Shown: positions 1 to 5,723 of the stretch, piece by piece
Position numbering within the stretch: the first letter of the stretch is position 1
Layout of the letters: each line of letters opens with the position of its first letter
Assembly (NCBI GenBank): GCA_018432565.1
Contig: JAHDSS010000442.1
Span: forward strand, 1-14,469
Direction: 5' to 3'
Origin: Kiritimatiellia bacterium
Lineage (GTDB): Bacteria > Verrucomicrobiota > Kiritimatiellia > CAIQIC01 > Lenti-01
DNA: 14,469 nt
Notes under the pieces: generated by a model
Database searches by the model: none
Told to the model about the DNA's origin: nothing
What the model saw: the letters and a program-made list of their open reading frames with translations, nothing else
Position numbers and translations under genes: made by a program

Positions 1-992
1 ACTGCCTCGAAATATTCGGCGATCGCCCGGTCGGCGGTCAGCACGCCGGCGTCGTATTCCGGCAGGCCGTAGTCGCCGATGAACCGCGCGCGCCGCGCCG
101 CCGGCAGTTCCGGCAGTTCCGCGCGCCAGGCCTCGACCGTCACCGCATCCAGCACCACCGGCGGCAGGTCCGGCTCCGGAAAATAGCGGTAGTCGTGGGC
201 GTACTCCTTCGAACGCATCGAGAGCGTGACGCCCGCCTCGTCGTCCCAGCGCCGCGTCTCCTGCACCAGCGTGCCGCCGGCCCGCAGGGTTTCCACCTGC
301 CGCTGCAGCTCATAGGTCAGCGCCCGGTGAATGCCCTTGAACGTGTTCATGTTCTTGATCTCGCACTTCACGCCGAGTGGTTCCGTGCCGGCCGGGCGCA
401 CCGACGAGTTCACGTCGCAGCGCATCTGCCCCAGCTCGAGGTTGCAATCGCTGATCCCCGCGTACAGCAGCATTTCCTTCAGCGCCGTCAGAAATGCGAT
501 CGCCTCGTCCGGGCTGGACATGTCCGGCTCCGTCACCAGCTCCATCAGCGGCGTGCTGGCGCGGTTGTAGTCGATCTCCGAGGAATTCGCCAGATGCGTG
601 ATCTTGGCCGCGTCCTCCTCCTGGTGGATGTGGTTCACGCGGATCGTCTTTTTCTTCCCGCCCGCGTCGATGTCCACCGCGCCGCCGATGCACAGCGGGG
701 CCGCCTGCTGCGAAATCTGGAAGTTCTTGGGCATGTCCGGATAGAAGTAGTTCTTCCGGTCGAACGTGCTGCGCAGCGAAATCTCCGACCCGATCATCAG
801 GCCCACCTGAACCGTCTTGCGGATCGCTTCGCGGTTCATGACCGGCATCGCCCCCGGCAGGCCCAGGCATACCGGGCACACCGCCGTGTTCGGTTCGCCT
901 TCTTCGTGCACGGGACAGGCACAGAACATCTTCGTACGCGTCTTCAGCTGCACGTGCACTTCCAGCCCGATCGATGGGATATACTCGCTCAT
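1..992 (-). CDS. gatB: GatB, Asp-tRNA(Asn)/Glu-tRNA(Gln) amidotransferase subunit B (3' end beyond window)
   Basis: GatB is the tRNA-binding, kinase-like subunit of GatCAB. It activates the side-chain carboxylate of misacylated Glu-tRNA(Gln) or Asp-tRNA(Asn) with ATP, and ammonia from GatA then completes the amide. The frame read from ATG 992 is open to the window edge, giving the first 330 residues of a family that usually has about 470-490. Visible signatures are GLEVHVQL at residues 9-16, a zinc-type set C24/C26/C39/C42 (CAC, then CPVCLGMPG), HQEEDAAK at 123-130 with the expected Mg-binding glutamates, and RASTPLMELVTEPD near 144-157. The start is fixed by this N-terminus and by a GAGAG Shine-Dalgarno at 998-1002, 5 nt upstream. 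That site overlaps the left arm of the inverted repeat bracketing the upstream GxxExxY gene. gatB is separated from gatA by that gene, so the gat operon is interrupted but still co-directional. Family identification is secure; the C-terminal YqeY-like tail lies outside the window. Confidence 0.97.
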   Translation of the reverse strand, partial: MSEYIPSIGLEVHVQLKTRTKMFCACPVHEEGEPNTAVCPVCLGLPGAMPVMNREAIRKTVQVGLMIGSEISLRSTFDRKNYFYPDMPKNFQISQQAAPLCIGGAVDIDAGGKKKTIRVNHIHQEEDAAKITHLANSSEIDYNRASTPLMELVTEPDMSSPDEAIAFLTALKEMLLYAGISDCNLELGQMRCDVNSSVRPAGTEPLGVKCEIKNMNTFKGIHRALTYELQRQVETLRAGGTLVQETRRWDDEAGVTLSMRSKEYAHDYRYFPEPDLPPVVLDAVTVEAWRAELPELPAARRARFIGDYGLPEYDAGVLTADRAIAEYFEA

Positions 993-998
993 ATTTTC

Positions 999-1027
999 TC
1001 TCGCAAAGGACGCCAAGACCGCCAAGG
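999..1027. repeat. Left inverted-repeat arm of the GxxExxY cassette
   Basis: This 29-bp arm matches the reverse complement of 1449-1477 at 25 positions; mismatches fall at arm positions 9, 18, 22 and 23. It lies directly after the GxxExxY stop codon in the transcript direction and supplies most of the gatB Shine-Dalgarno. Confidence 0.8.
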
Positions 1028-1426
1028 TCAGATTTCCTCGGGCAGTCCGTTGACAATCCGCACAAGGCCTTTCTTCATGGTTTCTTCTCCGAAATTGAGA
1101 AGAAATCCCAGCTTCATTCCACTCAACTTCAGGTAAGTCAGCAACTGCTTTTTATGGACGTCCCGAAGGCTTTCGATGGATTTAAGTTCCAGCACCACGA
1201 TGCCATCCACTACGATGTCCGCCCGGTATCCACCATCGATTTGCCGGCCTTTGTAGGCGATGGGAACCATAACCTGACGAGCCACGCTCAAGCCGCGGGC
1301 AGCCAGTTCATCGGCCAATATGGCTTCATACACCGATTCCAACAGACCCGGACCAAGCTCACGGTGAACAGCAATGGCAGCGTCCACTACCACCTTTCCA
1401 ATCTCATTTTCCCTGGCTGTTGCCAT
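1028..1426 (-). CDS. GxxExxY protein (PD-(D/E)XK-like fold, PDDEXK_3 family)
   Basis: This 132-residue protein carries the name-giving motif GLLESVY (G27, E30, Y33 counted from the ATG at 1426). It also shows a nuclease-like core: D70 in RADIVVDG, then E80-L-K82 in VLELKS, then Q94 and Y98 in QLLTYL, which resembles the QxxxY of RecB-type nucleases. The family is widespread, often multi-copy, and without an agreed biological role; a nuclease function here is inferred only from the motif pattern. An in-frame TTG lies two codons upstream (1432), but the ATG is preferred. No clear Shine-Dalgarno is seen; a 6-bp AT-rich inverted repeat (1431-1444) lies just upstream of the ATG. It sits between gatA and gatB inside a pair of inverted repeats and reads in the operon direction, so it probably shares the gat transcript. 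Its codon use looks less GC-biased than that of gatA, consistent with later arrival. Confidence 0.9.
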   Translation of the reverse strand: MATARENEIGKVVVDAAIAVHRELGPGLLESVYEAILADELAARGLSVARQVMVPIAYKGRQIDGGYRADIVVDGIVVLELKSIESLRDVHKKQLLTYLKLSGMKLGFLLNFGEETMKKGLVRIVNGLPEEI

Positions 1427-1430
1427 AATC

Positions 1431-1444
1431 AATGATTGATCATT
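1431..1444. repeat. Short AT-rich palindrome upstream of the GxxExxY start
   Basis: AATGAT and ATCATT flank a 2-nt centre, in an otherwise GC-rich stretch, between the GxxExxY ATG and the right inverted-repeat arm. It could be an operator half-site pair or chance. The 2-nt centre is too tight for a stable RNA hairpin. Confidence 0.3.
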
Positions 1445-1448
1445 CTTG

Positions 1449-1477
1449 CCTTGGCGTCCTTCGCGTCCTTGGCGAGA
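1449..1477. repeat. Right inverted-repeat arm of the GxxExxY cassette
   Basis: This is the partner of 999-1027 in opposite orientation. It starts 6 nt downstream of the gatA stop codon and upstream of the GxxExxY start. In a gat transcript the two arms could pair and loop out the whole GxxExxY ORF. Confidence 0.8.
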
Positions 1478-1483
1478 ACGGTT

Positions 1484-2950
1484 CTAAATCTTCGGCTGTT
1501 TCCGGTGCCACTCCGTCGCGTGCTGGTAGGCCGCCGCGATGGTCAGAATGCGCGCGTCCTCGAACGCCGGCCCCACGACATGCAGGCCCGCCGGCAGCCC
1601 CCCCGCCGTGAACCCGCAAGGCACGCTCAGCCCGCAGATCCCCGCCAGGTTCACATTCACCGTGAAAATATCGCCCAGGTACATCTGCAAAGGGTCCGCG
1701 CTCTTTTCGCCCACCTTGAACGCCGCCGTCGGCGTCACCGGCCCGACGATCGCGTCGCACTGCTCAAACGCCCGGTCGAAATCGCGCCGGATCAGCGTTC
1801 GAACCTTCTGGGCCCGCAGGTAGTAGGCGTCGTGGAAGCCGCTGCTGAGCACGTACGTGCCCAGAATCACGCGCCGCTTTACCTCGGCCCCGAAGCCCTG
1901 CGCGCGGGTCTTTTCGTACATCTCCTGCAGCTCCTCGGCGGCCGCGCGGAACCCGTAGCGCACCCCGTCGTAGCGCGCCAGGTTCGCCGAGGCCTCCGCC
2001 GGCGCCAGGATGTAGTAGCACGCGATGCCGTATTTCGAGTTCGGCAGGTCCACGTCCACGATCTCCGCCCCCAGCCCGCGACACTGCTCCACCGCCGCCC
2101 GCGTCAGCCGCTCGACTTCCGGATCGAGCCCCTCCGCGAAATACTCCTTCGGCAGGCCCAGCCGCACCCCCTTGAGATCCTCCGCCGCGCGCACATCCGC
2201 CAGGCAGTCGCCCACCGGACGGGGCGAGGTCGTCGAGTCGTGCGGATCCAGTCCGGCAATGACCTGATAGACCGCCGCGGCGTCCTCCACCGTCCGCGCC
2301 ATCGGCCCCACCTGGTCCAGCGACGACGCAAACGCCGTGCAGCCGTAGCGCGAAACGCGGCCGTAGGTCGGTTTGAAGCCCGTCACTCCGCAGAAGGCCG
2401 CCGGCTGGCGGATGCTGCCGCCGGTGTCCGACGCCAGCGCCGCGGGCGCGAGCCGCGCCGCCACCGCCGCCGCCGACCCGCCGCTCGATCCGCCCGGCAC
2501 CCGTTCCGGATCCCACGGATTGCGCGTCGTGCCGTAGGCGCTCGTTTCCGTGCTGCCGCCCATCGCGAATTCGTCCGTATTCGTTCGCGAGACAAACACG
2601 CATCCCGCCGCCCGCAGGCGCGCGATCACCGTCGCGTCGTACGGCGCCGTGTACCCCTTCAGGATGTTCGATCCCGCCGTGCACGGCTGGCCCTGCACGT
2701 TCAGCAGGTCCTTGATCGCGATCGGCACGCCCAGCAGCGGGCGTTCGTCCCCCGCCGCGCGCGCTTCATCCGCCGCCGTTGCGGCGGCCTTCACCGCCTC
2801 CGCATCCCGCCAGGTCAGCGCATTCAGCGCGGGCTCCAGCTGTTCCGACCGCGCCAGCAGCGCCGCCGTCAGCTCCGCCGATGTGGTTTCCCCTTTTGCC
2901 AGCGCGTCCGCCGCCTCCAGAAAGCCCAGTTCGCACAGGTCCGCGCTCAT
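1484..2950 (-). CDS. gatA: GatA, amidotransferase subunit A (glutaminase/amidase)
   Basis: GatA hydrolyses glutamine and delivers ammonia to GatB in the GatCAB complex. The 488-residue length is normal for the family. The amidase-signature triad is complete: Lys80 in VPIAIKD, the cis-serine Ser155 in the GGSSGGS motif (153-159), and nucleophile Ser179 in DTGGSIR. The tail ends [10 protein letters not shown] followed by a short helix, as is usual for GatA. The ATG at 2950 overlaps the gatC TGA in an ATGA junction, giving a 4-nt overlap and probable translational coupling. A GAAGG Shine-Dalgarno is encoded in the last codons of gatC. The stop is followed after 6 nt by the right arm of the repeat-bounded GxxExxY cassette. 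Nothing in the sequence suggests loss of activity. Confidence 0.98.
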   Translation of the reverse strand: MSADLCELGFLEAADALAKGETTSAELTAALLARSEQLEPALNALTWRDAEAVKAAATAADEARAAGDERPLLGVPIAIKDLLNVQGQPCTAGSNILKGYTAPYDATVIARLRAAGCVFVSRTNTDEFAMGGSTETSAYGTTRNPWDPERVPGGSSGGSAAAVAARLAPAALASDTGGSIRQPAAFCGVTGFKPTYGRVSRYGCTAFASSLDQVGPMARTVEDAAAVYQVIAGLDPHDSTTSPRPVGDCLADVRAAEDLKGVRLGLPKEYFAEGLDPEVERLTRAAVEQCRGLGAEIVDVDLPNSKYGIACYYILAPAEASANLARYDGVRYGFRAAAEELQEMYEKTRAQGFGAEVKRRVILGTYVLSSGFHDAYYLRAQKVRTLIRRDFDRAFEQCDAIVGPVTPTAAFKVGEKSADPLQMYLGDIFTVNVNLAGICGLSVPCGFTAGGLPAGLHVVGPAFEDARILTIAAAYQHATEWHRKQPKI

Positions 2951-3252
2951 TCGATCACCTTCGGCACCGCGATCTGCCCGTGACGCGCCAGCGGCGCGTT
3001 CGCCAGCACTGTTTCGCGCGACAAACCGGCCCGCGGTTCGTCCTCCCGCATGGCGTTCTGCGCCTCGCCCGCCACGTCCGTGGCCTCCACCCCCTCCACG
3101 TCCAGCGCCTTCAACTCGCCCACGAACGCCAGGATGTCGTCGAGCTGCCCCTGCAGCTGCGCCGCTTCTTCGTCCGACAGCGCGATCCGCGCCAGCCCCG
3201 CCACGTACCGGACATCCATCCGGTCCGCGTTCTCCGAAAATTTCATCGCCAT
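2947..3252 (-). CDS. gatC: GatC, amidotransferase subunit C
   Basis: GatC is the small subunit that wraps around GatA and GatB and stabilises the GatCAB complex. It reads as 101 residues from ATG 3252, close to the usual 95-100. Family features are DVRYVAGLARIALSDEE near the N-terminus, a helical segment with LDDILAFVGELKALDVEGVE, and the C-terminal stretch DEPRAGLSRETVLANAP. A second ATG two codons later (3246) is possible. The upstream one is preferred because a GGAAGAGAG Shine-Dalgarno (3261-3269) ends 8 nt before it. The frame stays open further upstream to about 3405, but that part does not look like GatC. It is the first gene of the leftward gat operon. Confidence 0.95.
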   Translation of the reverse strand: MAMKFSENADRMDVRYVAGLARIALSDEEAAQLQGQLDDILAFVGELKALDVEGVEATDVAGEAQNAMREDEPRAGLSRETVLANAPLARHGQIAVPKVIE

Positions 3253-3297
3253 GAATCCAACTCTCTTCCGCCCCGCGCGGGGCATTTCACGTCCGCC

Positions 3298-3327
3298 CTT
3301 GTACCATCCCCCGCCCCATTCTTTCAA
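3298..3327 (-). promoter_or_regulatory. Candidate sigma-70 promoter for the gat operon
   Basis: Reading leftward, TTGAAA (3322-3327, 5 of 6 to consensus) is followed after 18 nt by TACAAG (3298-3303, 4 of 6). Transcription would begin near 3290, about 40 nt before the gatC ATG. The position fits, but the call rests only on hexamer matching. Confidence 0.45.
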
Positions 3328-3369
3328 CCATTCGCGCGGAACGCCCGGCAACCGATCCCGGCCGGCGAC

Positions 3370-3397
3370 TTGCAGTTTCGCCGCGACATGGTATGGA
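3370..3397 (+). promoter_or_regulatory. Candidate sigma-70 promoter for the flavodiiron gene
   Basis: TTGCAG (3370-3375) and TATGGA (3392-3397) are separated by 16 nt, in an otherwise GC-rich 207-bp divergent spacer. It points rightward about 60 nt before the fprA-type start. No clear operator for an O2/NO sensor was seen next to it. Confidence 0.35.
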
Positions 3398-3459
3398 TAT
3401 CGCACGGCCCGGCGTCATCTTCGGGCCGACAGCAGGCGCCCTTTGCCAAGGAGATCGCG

Positions 3460-4629
3460 ATGAAAAGCAGGAAAATAGTGGATGGAGTGGAGTTCCTCGG
3501 CACCGCCGACTGGAACCGGCGGCTGTTTGACTCGCTGATTCCTCTGCCCGACGGCACCAGCTACAACGCCTATCTCGTGCGCGGAAAGGATAAAACCGCC
3601 CTGATCGACACCGCGGACCCCGACCAGTGGGAGGTGCTGAAAGCCCAGCTCGACGATGTCGAACGCCTGGATTACATCGTCTCGCAGCACGCCGAACAGG
3701 ACCACTCCGGCTCCATCCCGTTCGTGCTGGAAAAATATCCCGGCGCCAAGGTCGTCACCAACCCCAAGTGCCGCGACATGCTGATCGACCTGCTGCAGCT
3801 CCCCGAGGAGGTCTTTCTGACCGTCGCCGACGGCGAAACCCTCGACCTCGGCGGCAAAACCCTTGAATTCCTCTATACCCCCTGGGTCCACTGGCCCGAA
3901 ACCATGTCCACCTGGCTGCCCGAAGACCGCATTCTCTTCTCCTGCGATTTCTTCGGTTCGCACCTGGCCACCTCCGACCTGTATGTCACGAATCCCGCCG
4001 CCACCCTCGAGGCCGCCAAGCGCTACTACGCCGAAATCATGATGCCCTTCCGCCAGCCCATCCGGCGCAACCTCGACAAGGTGCTCGCCAGGGACATCGG
4101 CATGATCGCCCCCAGCCACGGGCCGGTGTACGACCAGCCGCAGTTCATTCTGGACGCCTACCGGGACTGGGCCTCCGACGCCGTGAAGAACGAAGTCGTC
4201 CTTCCCTATGTCTCCATGCACGGCAGCACTCAGAAAATGGCGCATGCCCTGCTCGATGCCCTCGTGGCACGGGGCGTCAAGGTCCACCTCTTCGACCTGG
4301 TGGTCACCGACATCGGCAAGCTGGCGATGTCCCTGGTGGATGCCGCCACGCTGGTGCTGGGCACCTCCACGGTTCACGTGGGGCCCCATCCCGCCGCGCA
4401 CTACGCGGCCCACCTCGCCAACGCCATCCGCCCCAAGGTGCGCTACGCCTCGATCATCGGCTCCTACGGCTGGAGCACCAAGGTCGTCGAGCAGGTCGCC
4501 GCCCTCATCCCCAACCTCAAGGTCGAACTGCTCGATCCGGTCATCTGCCGCGGCGATCCCCGCGCGGAAACCTATCTGCAGCTCGAAGCCCTCGCCGACG
4601 CCATCGCCGACCGCCACACCAGGCTGTAA
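3460..4629 (+). CDS. Class A flavodiiron protein (FprA-type A-type flavoprotein)
   Basis: Flavodiiron proteins reduce O2 to water and/or NO to N2O in the cytoplasm of anaerobes. They use electrons from rubredoxin or a reduced flavin partner. The 389 residues form the minimal class A layout: a metallo-beta-lactamase-like diiron domain (about 1-245) and a flavodoxin-like FMN domain (about 247-385), with no fused rubredoxin or flavin reductase. All diiron ligands are visible: H77, E79, D81 and H82 in QHAEQDHSG, H144 in WVHWPET, D163 in SCDFFGS, and H220 in PSHGPVY. The FMN phosphate loop is SMHGSTQKMA (252-261). The second flavin loop reads LGTSTVHVGPHP, less typical than the usual SPTxN form. 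The start is set by AAGGAG (3448-3453) 6 nt upstream of the ATG; the longer in-frame extension upstream is rejected. It is monocistronic and divergent from gatC. O2 versus NO preference cannot be read from sequence. Confidence 0.95.
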   Translation: MKSRKIVDGVEFLGTADWNRRLFDSLIPLPDGTSYNAYLVRGKDKTALIDTADPDQWEVLKAQLDDVERLDYIVSQHAEQDHSGSIPFVLEKYPGAKVVTNPKCRDMLIDLLQLPEEVFLTVADGETLDLGGKTLEFLYTPWVHWPETMSTWLPEDRILFSCDFFGSHLATSDLYVTNPAATLEAAKRYYAEIMMPFRQPIRRNLDKVLARDIGMIAPSHGPVYDQPQFILDAYRDWASDAVKNEVVLPYVSMHGSTQKMAHALLDALVARGVKVHLFDLVVTDIGKLAMSLVDAATLVLGTSTVHVGPHPAAHYAAHLANAIRPKVRYASIIGSYGWSTKVVEQVAALIPNLKVELLDPVICRGDPRAETYLQLEALADAIADRHTRL

Positions 4630-4667
4630 GCTTCCCTGTTTCCACCCGGCGGGTCTGGACACGTCGT
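4630..4667. other. Convergent spacer between the flavodiiron gene and the transposase gene
   Basis: This 38-nt gap contains ACCC-GGC-GGGT, a 4-bp stem with a 3-nt loop (4644-4654), with no T-run on either strand. At best it is a weak bidirectional terminator. Confidence 0.25.
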
Positions 4668-5717
4668 TCAGGAAGTGAACGTGTTGATACTTCTGCCCTG
4701 TGCCGCTTCTGCCGCCAGAAGCCGGTCGAGCATCCCCCCGGACGTGAGATGCGGGATCCAAAGCCGGTCGGCATGCTGGATGACAAACCGGTTGCGGGCT
4801 TCGGCAGCGGCGAGATCTCCGTCGCGGTTGCGCATTTCGAGAATGAGCATCCGGTTCTGTTCCAGCGCGTCGCGCACGCCCGGCGCATAGGCTGTGCGAT
4901 CCAGCCCCCACGCGGGACACCAGATCAGCGGTTTTTTCAACTCCAGCAACCGGCCAAAAATCTCCCTCTCCACCGGCGAGTGAAATCCCCCCAAATAAAC
5001 GGCGGCAGCGGGGAGACTCTTCGGACGCGGCGCATTCCGGCTGCACAGAACGCCCAGTTTGTCCAGATTCCACAACGCCGGATTGCCCATGCCCCGCAAG
5101 CCGTCGCCGAACTCCGTGACACACCGCCATGGATTCATGCGGATATAGTCGGCAATCTTCTTCGCCGCGTCCGGTGTGCGGACAATGGCCTCGTAATAAT
5201 TGCGATGCCAAATCTTGCCCGGGAAAGGCGCAAAGCGCCCCGCCTTCACCCCCGCAATAACCTCATGCACGACGAGCGATTTGAATGCGCCGATCACATT
5301 CCCCAACGCCCCATCTCCCCTTTTCAGCGCCACCAGCGCATGAAAATGATCCGCCATCACCACGTACGGGCACCCCTCGTGGGTGCCCTTCTCTTCGCAC
5401 CCCTCGTGGGTGCCCTGCCTTTCGCACCCCTCGTGGGTGCCCTGCCTTTCGCACCCCAAGGCTGGGGCAGACCTGCCGCCCAAGGCAGGGGCAGGCACGA
5501 GGCCTGCCCCTACGGCGGATGACGCCATGCCCTCCCATACGCGGCCGACCATGTCCCTCACGGCGGCATCGGCGAAAATGCGGCCGGCATCCCGATGCGC
5601 GCAAATCGTCACGAAATACACCCCGCCCCCGGCATAATCGTGCCCTTGCAGCCGAATGGACCGGCGATGATGAATTTGCGGATCGTATGTCGATTCTTTC
5701 ACACGCCTATCCGCCAC
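4668..5717 (-). CDS. RAYT-like HUH (Y1) transposase fused to a DprA/SLOG-like domain
   Basis: The N-terminal half matches REP-associated tyrosine transposases (RAYT, IS200/IS605-like), which cut and join single-stranded DNA at REP hairpins. It has YDPQIHHRRSIRLQ (11-24), YFVTICAHR (34-42), the HUH metal motif HFH (124-126) in VMADHFHALV, and candidate nucleophile Tyr174/175 in WHRNYYEAIVR. The C-terminal half (about 206-334) resembles the SLOG/DprA Rossmann family: GNPALWNLDKLGVLCSRN, GGFHSPVEREIF, ARNRFVIQHADRLWIPHLTSGG. That fold may bind nucleotide or single-stranded DNA; its role here is unknown. Residues about 69-117, between two transposase core strands, are encoded by REP-like hairpins, including three 9-residue copies of GCERQGTHE-type sequence. 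The start is GTG 5717, 6 nt after the clpB stop, with AAGGGA at the end of clpB as the likely ribosome-binding site. It is probably co-transcribed with clpB. No flanking terminal repeats were found, so a domesticated single-copy gene is likely. Confidence 0.85.
   Translation of the reverse strand: MADRRVKESTYDPQIHHRRSIRLQGHDYAGGGVYFVTICAHRDAGRIFADAAVRDMVGRVWEGMASSAVGAGLVPAPALGGRSAPALGCERQGTHEGCERQGTHEGCEEKGTHEGCPYVVMADHFHALVALKRGDGALGNVIGAFKSLVVHEVIAGVKAGRFAPFPGKIWHRNYYEAIVRTPDAAKKIADYIRMNPWRCVTEFGDGLRGMGNPALWNLDKLGVLCSRNAPRPKSLPAAAVYLGGFHSPVEREIFGRLLELKKPLIWCPAWGLDRTAYAPGVRDALEQNRMLILEMRNRDGDLAAAEARNRFVIQHADRLWIPHLTSGGMLDRLLAAEAAQGRSINTFTS
5368..5513. repeat. REP/BIME-like mosaic of hairpin repeats inside the transposase gene
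   Basis: Three head-to-tail 27-bp units occupy 5370-5396, 5397-5423 and 5424-5450. Each contains GCACCC-CTCGT-GGGTGC, and the first extends to an 8-bp stem (5368-5388). Next come two 24-bp-spaced copies of AAGGC(T/A)GGGGCAG (5458-5470, 5482-5494). The block ends in a larger hairpin, GGGGCAGGC-ACGAG-GCCTGCCCC, with a perfect 9-bp stem (5488-5510). The loop of the small hairpins is the reverse complement of the loop of the large one. Unit lengths of 27 and 24 bp are multiples of three, so the host reading frame stays open. This is the form expected of the hairpins RAYT enzymes recognise. Confidence 0.8.
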
Positions 5718-5723
5718 CCGCGC

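Larger units (their letters stand above)
999..1477. mobile_element. Putative GxxExxY cassette bounded by 29-bp imperfect inverted repeats
   Basis: The region between gatB and gatA is bracketed by two arms, 999-1027 and 1449-1477. Reverse-complementing the right arm and aligning it to the left gives 25 of 29 identical positions without gaps. Both arms start TCTCGC, end CGCCAAGG, and have an internal 9-bp rhythm built on AAGGACGCC. The GxxExxY stop codon (1028-1030) abuts the left arm. The right arm lies 6 nt from the gatA stop codon, and the left arm 6 nt from the gatB start codon. No target-site duplication is visible in the 6 nt outside the arms. The gene shows no transposase motif, so if this moved it was probably mobilised in trans or by homologous exchange. 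I infer a gene cassette or a repeat-flanked insertion; a conserved mRNA structure is the main alternative. Confidence 0.5.

Noticed and set aside
310..1065. 251-codon minus-strand frame overlapping gatB
   Set aside because: It is a different frame of the same strand as gatB. The gatB frame has conserved motifs throughout and this one has none.
974..1435. 153-codon plus-strand frame across the GxxExxY gene
   Set aside because: It is antisense to the GxxExxY gene, whose motifs are clear, and spans both repeat-arm boundaries without sense.
1436..2983. 515-codon open frame on the plus strand opposite gatA
   Set aside because: It is arginine-rich with no family match and covers a complete GatA on the other strand.
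3253..3405. Longer GatC starting near 3405
   Set aside because: The extra residues do not resemble GatC, and the promoter and Shine-Dalgarno signals lie within that stretch.
2779..3459. N-terminal extension of the flavodiiron protein
   Set aside because: The in-frame upstream sequence is proline/arginine-rich, overlaps gatC and gatA, and the protein aligns from the ATG at 3460, which has an ideal Shine-Dalgarno.
5370..5450. CRISPR-like array
   Set aside because: The three 27-bp units are directly tandem with no unique spacers, lie inside a coding frame, and no cas genes are present.
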